Shown here one piece after another: positions 45,601 through 57,960 of a stretch of 64,000 bases of DNA. The position numbers and the translations under genes were made by a program. Under the pieces are notes generated by a model that saw only the letters and a program-made list of their open reading frames with translations, made no database searches and had not been told where the DNA came from. Source of the DNA: Papilionanthe hookeriana x Papilionanthe teres (Eukaryota; Streptophyta; Magnoliopsida; Asparagales; Orchidaceae). Position 1 is the stretch's first letter, and each line of letters opens with the position of its first letter. The stretch lies in NCBI GenBank assembly GCA_022702705.1, contig CM040421.1, positions 62,494,197 through 62,558,196 of the forward strand, written 5' to 3'.

Positions 45601-46200
45601 AAATCTTGAGTTCATGTCTGTTTGCACTTAAGTTGAATTAGATTAACTTGAGTTCAAGTTTATTTGAACTTAAGTTGAATTAGATTAACTTGAGTTCATG
45701 TCTGTTTAAACTTAAGTTGAATTAGAGTAACTTAAGCTCATGTCTGTTAGAACTTAAGTTGAATTAGATTAACTTGAGTTCATGTCTGTTTGAACCTAAG
45801 TTTGGTTTGACTTAAGTCTAACATGGGTTAGACTTAAGTTAGGTTTAGGTTAGACTTAGGTTCATGTAGGTCGAACCTAACATGGTTTGACTTAAGTCTA
45901 ATGTGGGTTAGACTTAAGTTAAGTTTAAGTTGTTCGAATTAAGTTAGGTCGGACCTAGACTTAAAGTCGACTTAATTTCAATATGGGTCGAACTCAAATT
46001 AAGATTTAACTTAGGTTAAGCTAGGTTCAAGTTATGTCGAACCTAGACTTAGGGTCGACTTAAGTTCAATATGAGTCGAACTCAAATTAAGAATTAACTT
46101 AAGTTAAGTTAGGTTCAAGTTAGGTCGAACCTGGACTTAGTAGTCGACTTAAGTTCAATATGGGTCGAACTTAAGTTAAGTTTGAACTTAGGTTCGGGTC
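45600..46200 (-). repeat. Diverged tandem arrays rich in TTAAGTT and GGTTAGAC
   Basis: Short tandem units such as ACTTAAGTTGAATTAGA and GACTTAAGTCTAA, changing gradually along the tract. Reverse complement of 59760-60990. No coding sign. Confidence 0.85.
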
Positions 46201-46565
46201 TGGTTAAACCTTAGTTAGTTAAGGCTTAATGATTTAATTAGTTCTAATGGGTTAAACCTAATTAGGGTTTATGCTCGATTAAACCTTAGTTAGTTAAGGT
46301 TTAATAGTTTAATTAGGTCTAATGAGTTAGACCTAAATAGGGTTTATGTTTGATTAAATCTTAGTTAGTTAAGATTTAATGGTTAAGTTAGGTCTAATGA
46401 GTTAAACCTAATTAGGGTTTGTGTTTGATTAAACCTTAGTTAGTTAATGTTTAATGGTTTAATTAGGTCTAATGGTTTAGACCTTATTAGGGTTTATGTT
46501 TGATTAAACCTTAGTTAGTTAAGGTTTAATGGTTTAATTAGGTCTAATGAGTTAGACCTAATTGT
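46200..46565 (-). repeat. Tandem array of about 74-bp units with telo-box core (inverted arm)
   Basis: Units containing GATTAAACCTTAGTTAGTTA and TTAGGGTTTA; reverse complement of 58860-59700. The array ends abruptly at 46565, where the 80-bp array starts in the other orientation. Confidence 0.9.
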
Positions 46566-47005
46566 TGACCTCATTTTACAATGAGTCAATACCCTTTTGA
46601 CCTAAAAAGTCAACTTTGGTCAAATTGGTCAAACCAGACCCAATGACCAACCCTGTTGACCCCATAGGTCACCCTTATGACCTAAAAAGTCAACATTGGT
46701 CAAAATGGTCAAACCAGACCCAGTGACCAACCCTGCTGACCCCATATGTCACCCTTATGACTTAAAAAGTCAACATTGGTCAAATTGGTCAAACCAGACC
46801 CAGTGACCAACCCTGCTGACCCCATAGATCTCCCTTTTGACCTAAAAAGTCAACATTAGTCAAATTGGTCAAATCAGACCTAGTGACTAATCCTGTTGAC
46901 CCCATAGGTCAACCTTTGACCTAAAAAGTCAACTTTGGTCAAAATGGTCAAACCAGACCCAGTGACCAACCCCGTCGACCTCATAGGTCACCCTCGTCGA
47001 CCTCT
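46566..47005 (+). repeat. 80-bp tandem array, TTGAC/GTCAA rich (module M1)
   Basis: About five and a half units of 80 bp, for example with unit starts at 46655, 46735 and 46815. Each holds GTTGACCCCATAGGTCACC, a TGACCTAAAAAGTCAAC dyad, two GGTCAAA motifs and a GTGACCAACCC. The same array recurs at 54495-55625 in the same orientation. It ends with a 'cgtcgacctc' copy at 46994. Confidence 0.95.
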
Positions 47006-49330
47006 TTTCGATGAGGTCTTCTCTCCTTCTTTTAGTACTTAGGATCTAGCCTTCAGGCTTTTCCTTCGACTATCTTAGAGGATTAGAATCAGGACCCACT
47101 ACTTAGAAATTCAAACCACTTCTTAACTCCCCGCAAACTCCACAAACTTGATTGTAGACCCCTAATCACCTGTGAGGGTTGAAATCAAATGCGGAAGTTT
47201 AAAGGATGAGTTCCTATAAGACTCTTCGGGCCTTAGATCGCCCGGGTGGCCTGGTCTGGTGAAGGGGCTGACTTACACTCACACTATACTTATACACCAC
47301 ACTTTCACACACCTTCTAAAACCACACCTATACCCAACTTGACCTCCTGACTCATCAAGGTGATTCACATGGATGGTCCTTAACCCCTAAGCCCTTGGCT
47401 AAGAGGGTTAGGAACAACATAGTGAATGCCTCGAGTGAGTCCCTTCATGGCTCATGTGGGCTTGATATTGCTTCATGGCTCAACCAAAATGATTTCATTC
47501 CACTTACATTTACCCAATCTTCAATTTTCTAAATTTTCAATTTTTGACCCCGGGGACCCTACACCCGCTTAGCCTACCCAAAACCCTTGAAATTACCCAA
47601 ATTTTCCAAAATCTCCAAATCACCCAAAAATCCTCAAGACCAATCCCAAACATTCCCACATCACTCAAATTGATCATCCATAGCCAGAAATACCAAAAAT
47701 ACCTCCCAATACCCTCCAAATACTCAAAATGCCCCTCTTAGCCAAAAAATCCAAAAATTCAGAAAATTCCCAGAAAATTCCAGAAAATCCCAAATATTCC
47801 GAATTTCATTTTTTCCAACTACACCATGGGCAAATTTTGTCAATTTACCCCACTTTTGTCAAAATCCCCAATTTGACCCATTTTTAACCCAAAGTGAACC
47901 CAATGTCAAACCAAACCTACCCAATTGACCCAAATTCTGGTCCAATTCAATTCTAAACTTCAATTCAACATACCTAACACCAATCTAGACCAAATCCAAG
48001 CCCAATTTGATTGACATTTGAACCCAATTTCACTTTTGACCTTAAAGCCCAATTTGGACCCATGACCCAAACTTAGCTCAAACTCACCCAATTCAACTCC
48101 AATTAACCCCAAATCTTTTCTAAACCTTCCTTAACTTCCCCACAAACAAAATACTAACATGATTTGCCCAAAATTTAGACCCAAACCCCACTCAAATTTA
48201 ACCCAAAGCTAAAAGACCTAATTTTGACCTAAACCCAAACCTAACCCAAATAAGCCCAAACCCCAAAATCAAAACCCAACCAAAGTCAAAACCTCTTTGA
48301 AACACAGCCATAAACATTTCCTAACATTAATTTTACAACAATTTCAAGCCTAGCCCAACATTGCCCCAAGTTAGCCCAATTTGACCTACATTAACCCCTT
48401 TACCAAAGAAGGCCAAATCCAACCCAATTCAAACCCAAATCACTCCAAACTTGTTTCAAATCAATCATGACACATCCTTAGACAAAACTCAACATTTATT
48501 TGGCAAGGCCCATTGAAAATTTTTCTATTCAAAAGCCCATTTTCTAACCTAAAAGCCCACTCCCTTAAACCTTCCTAAAAGCCCACCTTTTACCAAATTT
48601 TAAAAGCCCAAATCAATCTAAAGCCTACATGACACTCTCCCTCATCACACATTTAATTTAAAATCACCCCTAAGTTTCAAAATCATCATTAAACCATTCC
48701 AAATCAAGCTTCATGAAAATTCTCCACCAAAATACCAAAATTCCTAAATTCTACTCCCATGAAATTGACCAAGCTTTATCCTAAGCCACATGCAAGCCAT
48801 GAAGCCATTCTTAAGCCACATGCAAGCCATGTGAGTTGTTCACATGTGACCTTAACACATTGGGCAAAAGGAGGAGATCCTTTCCACATTCCCTTAAGGT
48901 GATTAACCATTTCCATGTCTCCCCTAAACCATGTTTAATCCTAATCGTACTTGGATCGTGACTTGACCCCACTAATCAAGCCGATCCAAATCACTTTCTC
49001 TTCAGACTCTAAACCAAGCCTCGGGTGGTGCACCTAGCCCAAAAGGATGGGTTGACCCATTTAGAGCCAAAATAGCCATGCCCCCATGCCATTTTGATCC
49101 AACTCCTTTACACATGTCCAAACCCAATCGACTTCACCATTGCCAAGCCCCGGCCTCCCCGGTCAAGATGGTGACTCATGCCCGGCCGGCCACCCACCAG
49201 CCGCCGGAAAACACCATGGCCGAAAGCTCCCATGTGAGCCAACATTGAAATTCCCCTCGCCGAGCCGCCCCATGCCCAATGGCCACCATGGTCGTTCTTC
49301 CCTTAACCTAAGCAACTCGATCTCAAGCCT
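47006..49330 (+). other. Strand-asymmetric, C/A-rich, G-poor region of M1
   Basis: No gene. The plus strand is rich in CCCAAA, AACCCAA and TTGACCC words and poor in G, especially 47500-49050. Bases 47210-47260 hold a short GC-rich element (TCGCCCGGGTGGCCTGG). Overlapping chance frames on both strands (47537-47741, 49140-49418) have no family pattern. In module M2 the counterpart (55626-56240) is shorter and A/T-rich. Confidence 0.6.
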
Positions 49331-49800
49331 TAAACCCCCCTGGGAGGCCCTCCACCCTCTCCTATTTAAAACCTCACCCCTCTCGGCCATGGGAGAAGTG
49401 CTGAAACAAACCTACTGAAACTCTGCCAAAATTGTCCCAGACCACTCTCCACACTTAGAGCAATTGAGCTCCAGTGCCCATTTGCCCTAATCCCCATTAC
49501 CGAGCTCAATTTCGTAGTCTAAATTCCACCCAAAAATAGGACACTTCTCCACAGTGAGCCAATCCCCAAATTGATTGGTCCTACACCTTCACTGCACCAA
49601 GAGAATGAGTTTACCAGCAAAAGCCCCTTCTCCAAGCCACCCACCCGTTCCGTACTCCAAGCTTTGTATTCGGCCGTGGTCGAAATCATACCCGGACAAT
49701 TCACTGTGCCAAGGGACTTCATCCGGAGCTTGCGTCGGACCCAATCGAAGGTGACACAACCCTCAGATTGAAGCTTCACTTCTCTGAGCAAAGGTATGGA
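49330..49800 (+). promoter_or_regulatory. Promoter and leader-like segment of M1
   Basis: TATTTAAAACC at 49362 resembles a TATA box, followed by a leader of about 430 bp ending in AAGGTATGGA at 49791-49800. M2 has the same arrangement: CTATAAATAGG at 56659, a leader of about 300 bp and AAGGTATGGA at 56978-56987. AG|GTATGG could be a splice donor. No protein is predicted from the leader. Confidence 0.45.
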
Positions 49801-50219
49801 CTCATTCTTCTTCCCAAGCTTACAGAGATTCTCCATTTAATTTGAATCAATTTCAATGCATGTTTACCGTATAGATGTGTTCGTCTCTTCAAGACGAATC
49901 CATAGAGCATAAGAACACAAAATTTCATCGAGAATCGAGTGAGAAATTAGTGGATAGAAGGTCGACGGTCACGGTGCACAGCAGCCGTAGACGATGACCG
50001 GGAGCCGTCGGATCGAGCGTGTATCAAGCGGGCGGTCCGGATCGAGCCGGACGACGCGATGGTACGCGAACCGCGGGGCCCCGGAGCACCGAGTCGGATG
50101 GCGGCGCCGAATCGAAGACGACGCGTGGTCTTTCGGAGCTGCCGAGGATGGCGTGGCGCCGCGTGGATAAGTACGAAATTAGGGTATTTTTTTGATTTAT
50201 TTAATTCCCTAAACTTCAA
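49801..50219 (+). other. GC-rich island of M1
   Basis: After about 150 A/T-rich bases, 49955-50170 is rich in CG dinucleotides (for example CGGTCCGGATCGAGCCGG). It lies after the AAGGTATGGA motif, as does 57190-57340 in M2. The minus-strand frame at 49947-50219 is Arg-rich through composition only. Confidence 0.55.
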
Positions 50220-51880
50220 AAATGCATAACTTTGTGTAGGAAAATCAGAAAAATAAAATAAAAATATCCTCTCGCTTCAGCTGAATGAGGAGAATAATGT
50301 GGAAAAGAAATCATATAATTTCATTAAGTATTTTATTTTTAATTATTTATTTACTCTCTGCACATTTTCAATTCTCCATACATGTATGCAATTCACCATG
50401 GCATGAGACCATGTGGCTTTCAAGCCTCCGAATTCGAGAACATTCCCCGAATTTTCCAAAGTCAGAGACCATCCCTATGAAGAGTTATTGATTTTTCAAT
50501 TCTAGGTCACTATTCTGAGTATTTTAATTCCAATAATTAGCATGTTGTGAAATAAATTCAAGAAAAATTTGATGATATTTCTTATGACCAGAGGACCCTA
50601 GGAAAAATAGGTTTTGAGTTAACTCACTTGGAATAACCCTAATTGGCTTAAACACCCAAAATGGAGCTTTAATTAATTAGAGCTAATCATACATCAAATT
50701 AACTTGAAATCAATTCTCCACTGACCTTTAGGATCAGAGGAACCCACCATAAAAGTTTGAAGTCAATTGGACTTAAGTTAGCCTTATCAAATGGGTTGAT
50801 TAAACCATTTAGCCAAAATTAAACTTAAAAAATTCATAACTTTCAAAACACTTTTAAAAAATTCACCAAATTGGTTTTGGAGCCTCTCTGATATCAAGGG
50901 AATTTAAGAAAATTAAAATTGCAATTTTCTAAAAAAGTTGATTTTTTGCATTATTTTAATATTTTTAATAATTAAAAAATAATAAAAATCACAAAAATAA
51001 TAAAATACACCAAAATGTCACATTATGAATTTTAATCACTTAGGAACAAACCCCATATTTTTCTTAAGTCTATATGATGAGATATTAAATTTTAAAGCCC
51101 TAAGGTAATTTTAAAAAATAAAAAAATGTATTTTCTAGCATTTCCACTAAAATAATTCTAATAAATCAAAGAAAAATCAGAAAATTATAAAAATTGGTTC
51201 TCTGATTTCCTTGATATCAGAGAGATTTTTTAAAAATATAAAATTCATTTTTCAACCTTTATATTATTTTTAAATTAATTAATATTCCAAAATTCAAAAT
51301 AATTATAATAAAAAGAATATAACTCAAAAAATCACCAAAATTGGTCCAAGTGGTTCTCTGGTCATTAGGAATGTCCCATAATTTTCTTAAGGACAGAAAA
51401 ATTCCCTTGGTCATCTTATTGAATTTTCCTCGGAAATCCCTATTTTCTACAAAAAATAATTATATAAATAAATTAAATACAGAAAAATCACATTTTCTCC
51501 TCTAATGTCTTAATTGATATGTGAGTGAAGCCACATAAAAATTTCAAATTCATTTAAGCTCAATTTAGTGAGTTATGAAATTATTAAGCTTGAAGGGCAA
51601 AATGGTAATTAAAATTTTAACCCTTAATTAAAACTTTAGGCTTAATAAAATGAAAGAGTAAAATTTTTGATCCTAATCTGATTTGGATGATTGAAATTTA
51701 AATAATTAAAGGGTAGAAACCTACTAAACAATTTGAAAATAATTAAAATAAACCTCAATTAAATAATTAATTAAATTTGGAAGAATAATAAAATTGGAAT
51801 TATTAAAATAGGGATATCATTAGGAAGAGATTTGTTCTTTAATTTAAGAATCCCTAAATTAATCACCTCAAAAATATTTA
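50220..51880 (+). other. A/T-rich non-coding stretch of M1
   Basis: No gene or clear tandem repeat. Short motifs recur: 'ggttctctga' followed by 'tatcagagag' (for example near 50885, 51198, 51352), giving loosely spaced related segments. The start ('cttcaaaaatgcataact', 'aaataaaataaaaata') is related to M2 at 57375-57440. Confidence 0.5.
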
Positions 51881-52285
51881 ATTCCTAATTAAAATCATAA
51901 TCCAAATTTAAAATTTGAAATGCTAAAAGACTTAATCATTAAATTAAATTAAAGTTAAATTATTTAAATTAAATCCTTTTAAAATTTCAATTAAATTAAT
52001 ACTTTAACAATTAAAATTAAATCATCTTTAAAACATAAAAAATAAAATATTAAATTAAAATTAAAAATAAAATTAAATTAAAATTTAAATTAAATTAAAA
52101 TCTAAAATAAAATTAAATTAAAATTAAATTAAAGTTTAAATTAAATTAAATTAAATTAAAGTTTAAATAAAATTAAATTAAATTAAATTAAATTAAATCA
52201 CATTAAATTAAATTAAATTAAATTAAAACATATTAAATTAAACTAAATCAAATTAAAATAAAAAAATAAAAATAAAATCAAGTTA

Positions 52286-52317
<32 letters not shown>

Positions 52318-52390
52318 ATTAAAATTAAAACTAAACCAAATTAAATCAAATTAAAAATTAAATTAAATTAAATTGAATTAAAAATAACAT
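51881..52390 (+). repeat. AAATTAAATT low-complexity array (variable slot of M1)
   Basis: A/T-only pentamer and decamer repeats of the AAATTAAATT type with occasional C. It occupies the place where M2 carries about 5 kb of ordered arrays. Confidence 0.85.
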
Positions 52391-53040
52391 CACTTAAGAC
52401 ATAAAGAATTCAAAAAAAATAAATCTAAAACAACTTGAACACTATTCCAAACTTAAACCCATTAATCGAAATTAAATTAAATCATAAATCACTTGAACAT
52501 TAATTTGCCCTCAAAAAACTCTTGTTGTCATAACTCCTAAACGGAGTGTTAAGTGAAGTGTTACTTCATTCATAGGATATTCAAATGTCCTAGTTCACTG
52601 AGCAAGATAACAAAACTTGAACTCCTGGATGATTAATTCATTTGTATAATTAAATTCTCTTGGACTTAAAATAATCCTAGAAATATTGAAAAGATGTTTA
52701 AGATTCGTCTTAAGCACTTCCTCGATATGATAGGATGTTTATAAGAACAATTGAACTTAATTGTTCTTTGATGAAGAAAATCGTCCTTAAACCAAAACAC
52801 AAGAACCTAGACGTCATAGGAGATGACTAGCCATAGGAGTAGGACCTCGGTAGAAAACCATAACCCTTCCCCTAGCCTTACCTAGGAACTTGCTTTAAAT
52901 GCTTAAATATTCTAAATTGTGTTTAAGTGCAGCTTGGGATGACGGGAAGACCCTCCAAGTACGCTTTTATTCTATTGCAATTTACTTATGGCAATTTACT
53001 TAATCGCATCGCACTTACTTTTCTTGCATGATAAACAACT
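52391..53040 (+). other. Non-coding end part of M1 before beta
   Basis: Mixed-composition sequence without a gene. The end ('cttttcttgcatgataaac' near 53017) resembles 'attttctttgcatgttatag' at 63111, directly before beta in M2. Confidence 0.45.
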
Positions 53041-54494
53041 GTTGCATGAAAACCCACACCTTTAGGATAGTCCCTAAAACTGAAATCAAAACTAAATTAA
53101 AAATCACTGCAAGATAAAATTCACCGCCACAACATTTCAAAATATAAAACAACTCAAAATTTAATCACAAATAGAACAACAAAACTACAACTACAACTAA
53201 ATTAAAACGTCTTGTTGGACGATCTGGAATACCTCGGATGATGTAACCTACGTGTTGCTAACGGGATTTCCCACGGTCTAAATGAAAGTGTGGAACTCAT
53301 TTAGTTGAGTTTAGCAAATTCATCTGGACAAAGTGAATCCGATAAAAATAACGATGCCCGAAGGATGGAACCGCGGGATCTTAACCTGTGTTGTTATAAT
53401 CAACTTTAAGATTTGTTTTAATTAAAATATTAAAAACACTTGGACTTTAAGATTTCTAAAAACAAAACACTTTTCTCATCTCTTGATTTTCACCTTCTAT
53501 AATCGAACCTCTCGCAACAACAAGGAGCTCGTAGCATGGTGGGCAAGCACGACCATCGTCATCGCAGAAACTTAAGTCTACTTCAAAGAAACTTTCTTAG
53601 AATTAAATAACCAATCCATAGGACTTCGAGGTAGTTTGCCTAGTGCAACATAAATCCTCAACTCTTCGTTAGGCATTTGCATTGCAAATTAAGCCCTAAC
53701 CGGCCTTAGGATTCCGAGGTAGTCGTCCGAATTGACATAAACCCTCACATCTTCAAGGCTATTTGTGTGATCGCATCATACGAATATAAGTCCTAATTAA
53801 TTAAAATTGGCAAGATCAAAATATTAAAAAAACATTAGGGCCTTCCTAAATTCAAGCCAAAAAATAGGACAGTCAGGAAATTACCGAAGTTCGCTTCGAA
53901 TCTGTGATTTCTCCTACCTTTCTTCCTTCGAATTCCCAAAATAAAATGTTCCAAATTTGATCCATTCCCTATTGAAATTCCAAAATTCAATCCCTTAAAA
54001 AACTTAAACTTTGAAATTCTCGAGAGCGTAACTACCGATTATTATCGAGAGTTTTCTTAGGTGATTCCCGTCACTTAAGATGTAATTAACTATAGGGGCT
54101 TGCCCTTATAGGGAATTTTAAGAACCTGTGTAATATAAACCCCGCTTAATTCATTTATATTAAGAAGGGAACTTGTCGGCTTATAAAATTGGTTCGCGTA
54201 CCAAACGGATGTCACAAATCTCCTAGTTTATTTAATCGAGCCCCATCATCAAGCAAGTATGTCTATTCTTCGGGATAGATACACGGCTTGTGGTGCGGTG
54301 CTCGTTTATATAAACTATTCGGGATGTGAGATCGGCTTGATTTCATATCTTAAAATCTTCAAATTTAAAAATTATTTTCAAAATCAAATACTACTTTTCA
54401 AATTATTTATTTAAATTAAATTAAAAATTCGCCGACAATTTCTGTAGGCGACCTCTTTTCAAAAATAAAACACATAACCTTAAAATATGCCGAC
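53040..54494 (+). repeat. Beta-like block of M1, diverged
   Basis: Begins with 'cacacctttaggatagtcc', similar to 'ggacttttaggatagtcat' of beta. Near 54040-54130 it has 'gagttttcttaggtgatt', 'gatgtaattaactatagggg' and 'cttgcccttatagggaa', the counterparts of the hairpin region of beta, with the inverted repeat decayed. The part 53215-53900 has no similar stretch in the other beta copies. No gene. Confidence 0.6.
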
Positions 54495-55625
54495 AACCCT
54501 TATGACCTAAAAAGTCAACATTGGTCAAAATGGTCAAACCAGCATCCAATGACCAACTCCGTCGACCCATAGTCACCCTTTCGACCTAAAAAGTCAACAT
54601 TGGTCAAATTGGTCAAACCAGACCTAATGACTAATCCTGTTGACCCCATAGGTCAACCTTTTGACCTAAAAAGTCAACTTTGGTCAAAATGATCAAACCA
54701 GACCCAGTGACCAACCTTGTTGACCCCATAGTCACCCTTTTGACCTAAAAAGTCAACATTGGTCAAATTGGTCAAACCAGACCTAATGACTAATCCTGTT
54801 GACCCCATAGGTCAACCTTTTAACCTAAAAAGTCAACTTTGGTCAAATGGTCAAACTAGACCTAGTGACCAACCCAGTTGACCCCATAGGTCACCCTTAT
54901 GTTCTAAAAAGTCAACATTGGTCAAAATGGTCAAAACAGACACAGTGACCAACCTTGTTGACCCCATAGGTCACCCTTATGACGTAAAAAGTCAACATTG
55001 GTCAAAATGGTCAAACCAGACCCAGTGACCAACCCTGTTGACCCCATAGGTCACCCTTTTGACCTAAAAAGTCAACATTGGTCAAATTGGTCAAACCAGA
55101 CATAATGACTAATCCCGTTGACCCCATAGGTCAACCTTTTGACCTAAAAAGTCAACTTTGGTCAAAATGATCAAACCAGACCCAATGACCAACCCTGTTG
55201 ACTCCATAGGTCAACCTTTTGACCTAAAAAGTCAACTTTGGTCAAATTGGTCAAACTGCGATCTAATGACCGACTCGTTGACTCCATAGGTCACCCTTTT
55301 GACCTAAAAAGTTAACATTGGTCAAATTGGTCAAACCAGACCTAATGACCAATCCTGTTGACCCCATAGGTCACCCTTATAACCTAAAAAGTCAACTTTG
55401 GTCAAATTGGTCAAACCAGACCTAATGATCAATCCTATTGACCCCATAGGTCACCCTTTTGACCTAAAAAGTCAACATTAGTCAAATTGGTCAAATCAGA
55501 CCTAATAACTAATCTTGTTGACCCCATAGGTCAGCTTTTTGACCTAAAAAGTCAACTTTGGTCAAACTGGTCAAACCAGACCTAATGATCAATCCTATTG
55601 ACCCCATAAGTCAACCCTTTCACCC
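54495..55625 (+). repeat. 80-bp tandem array, TTGAC/GTCAA rich (module M2)
   Basis: About 14 units of 80 bp of the same family as 46566-47005, in the same orientation, with point changes and small indels between units. Two unit subtypes alternate locally, one with AACATTGGTCAAA and one with AACTTTGGTCAAA. Confidence 0.95.
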
Positions 55626-56240
55626 AAGGACACATTTAAAGCCCTACAATGACAATATCACAAGTATTGGACATTTTCAAATTAAATTGATCAATCTGGG
55701 CTGACTTGGGTCAACCCAGGTCAAAATCTGTCAACACTTATCTATTTTGATTAAAATAGATAAAAATGAAATAAAAAAACAAAATTAATCAAATAATAAA
55801 TTTCAAAATTATTTTGATTAATTAAAATGATTAATGATTTAATTTTAAAAATTTTAATTAAATGACATAATTAATTAAAATGAAAATTAAATTAAAATCA
55901 TAAAATGACATAAAACAAAAAAATTAATCAAATAATTAATTTCAAAATTATTTTGATTAATTAAAATGATTAATGATTTAATTTTCAAAATTTTAATTAA
56001 ATGACATAATTAATTAAAATGAAAATTAAATTAAAATCATAAAATAACAAAAATGACAAAAATAATCAATTAATTAATTTGAAATTATTTTCAATTAATA
56101 AATTGATTTATAAAATAATTTCCACCAATTTTAGTTAATAAAATAATTAATTAAAATGGGAATTAAAGAAGAAATGAAATAACTTTTAGCCTCTTCATAA
56201 TTAATTAGGCTAAACCATCTTAAAGGCTTAACATCCATGG
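55626..56240 (+). repeat. A/T-rich stretch with a tandem duplication
   Basis: Two copies of a segment of about 135 bp lie side by side at about 55785-55920 and 55920-56055 (shared 'aaaattattttgattaatt' and 'aatgacataattaattaaa'). No gene. Confidence 0.7.
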
Positions 56241-57180
56241 TTATGCATGGAGTGAGCTGTCACCACCTCCTTCACCCTAAGCGCCATCTTTCCTCAAGGT
56301 GGTCGGCCAACACAAGGCCATCTTCTCCACCTCTCAAGCCACCCAATGGGAGGAAAACCACACATGAAACCCCCCCCCCTCACCATGGTTAAAGGTAATG
56401 ATGAAGGCTAGGCATATGTGTCGCCATTTGCCAAGCCTAAGAAGTGAGGTGTAAGCTTCTTAAGAGAGGTATAGGCGACTAACCATTCACCTCCCACAAT
56501 AACCTAATGGACAAGAGACAAAGAGATGAAACTCATCTTGGCAAACTTAGGGAGAAGCATCCAAGCCTATCTTCAGCCAATTGATCACCCAATAAGCTGA
56601 TGAAGAGGTAAGTAATCCCCTAGAACGCACTTAAGCCAAGCCAACACCATCCCCTTGCTATAAATAGGCCCCATTGCCGAAACTAGAAAAGAGGGAGAAA
56701 AATATTTAGGGAGGTCCATAGGCTGTTCAAACCCTCTTGCTCCCAAAACAAAACTTCTTCCTAAGAGCTTCCATAATCTTTTAGGATCAATCCCAAGCCA
56801 TAGTTTCAGCCCATTTGAGCCAATTTAACCAATTTTCAAAAACAGCCCAAATTAGGCACTTTTTCCAAATTCCTCCCAAAGCCCGACTTCTGGAACAAAT
56901 TACTGCAGCAATTATCTTCTATTGGGGGTCCTAGAAGGCAACCATAAAGTCTGATCTAGCTTGATTTGCTTGTGGCCAAGGTATGGAATTTATCTTTGCA
57001 AAATAAATCGTATTTTTTGATAAATCATGTGCCATACTGGTTCAAAAGTGTATCATCACCATATGGATAGATACCTCTCATCCAGATGAGCATTTTAAAA
57101 AACAAATCACTCAATTTCGTGAAGAAATGAGTGAGATATTAACATTTGAAGTTTAAGGGCCATAGAATTTTCTGGAATTA
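56241..57180 (+). promoter_or_regulatory. Promoter and leader-like segment of M2
   Basis: CTATAAATAGGCC at 56659 is a good TATA box in a region of mixed composition. A run of C lies near 56370. The leader of about 300 bp ends in CCAAGGTATGGAA (56976-56988), parallel to M1. Short frames upstream show no family. Confidence 0.5.
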
Positions 57181-57360
57181 AATCCGAATTTCCTCAACCG
57201 TCCGATCCCGCGCTTCGCGGATCAACGGCCCAGATCCCGCCGTATGGTGTCCGCTGTCCACCCGTTGCACGGGATCTTCCCGCCGTTCGACGCGTCCGAG
57301 GACACGCATTGACGGCGGGAAGCTTTGGCGACGCCGAATAAAAAAAAAAGAAAAATTCTT
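57181..57360 (+). other. GC-rich island of M2
   Basis: CG-dense sequence with a hairpin-like GATCCCGCG and CGCGGATC at about 57204-57223, and a second GGGATCTTCCCGCCG stretch. It corresponds to the island in M1 at 49955-50170. Confidence 0.55.
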
Positions 57361-57960
57361 TTTTTTAACCCTTCAAACTTCAAAAATTCATATCTTTTTA
57401 ACCAGAGGTCATAAAAATAAAATAAAAATACCTCTGGAAAGCTCTTGAAGAGGAGAAAATTATGAGCCCAAAATCATAATTTTATTCTCAGTATTTAATT
57501 TTTAATTAATTAAATACTCTCTTGAGTATTTTAATTATTAAAAATTATTTACAAATCAAAAAATTATGAAACTTTGAGGCATTTATCTTTATGTTCTTAG
57601 GGACCTTCCATAATTTTTCTAAGAACAGAAAACATGCCTAGGATACTTCTCTTGAATTTTCAAGTTTCTTTGTAATTATTTCAAATAGTAATTATAAAAT
57701 TTTAAAATTAAGAAAATAAAAATACAAATAACTAGGAACGATAGGGCAACAGACAATGACCCTAGGAAAAATATTTTTAAGTCATAGAAACAATCTTGAA
57801 TGACATTTGGAAATTTAGGGTTAAAATCATTTATTAATTAAATAATTTTGATCATAAAATGACCCTTTATAAAATTGAACTATTTTCATCAACAATCTAT
57901 GTTTGAAAATGGTTCTAGCCTATGATAGGCTAATAATAAACCTCACTTGAGTCTAAAATG
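57361..57960 (+). other. A/T-rich non-coding stretch of M2
   Basis: No gene. Begins like M1 after its island ('cttcaaaaattcatatc', 'aaataaaataaaaata'). It leads into the ordered arrays. Confidence 0.5.

Noticed and set aside
44800..46565. CRISPR array
   Set aside because: Units are contiguous and variable with no unique spacers, and the DNA is plant nuclear.
47537..47741. Two short overlapping frames on opposite strands
   Set aside because: Low-complexity CCCAAA-rich sequence; no family pattern.
49140..49418. Overlapping frames on both strands in a GC-richer stretch, Pro- and Arg-rich
   Set aside because: Frames exist on both strands at once and lack any family pattern; GC content lowers stop frequency.
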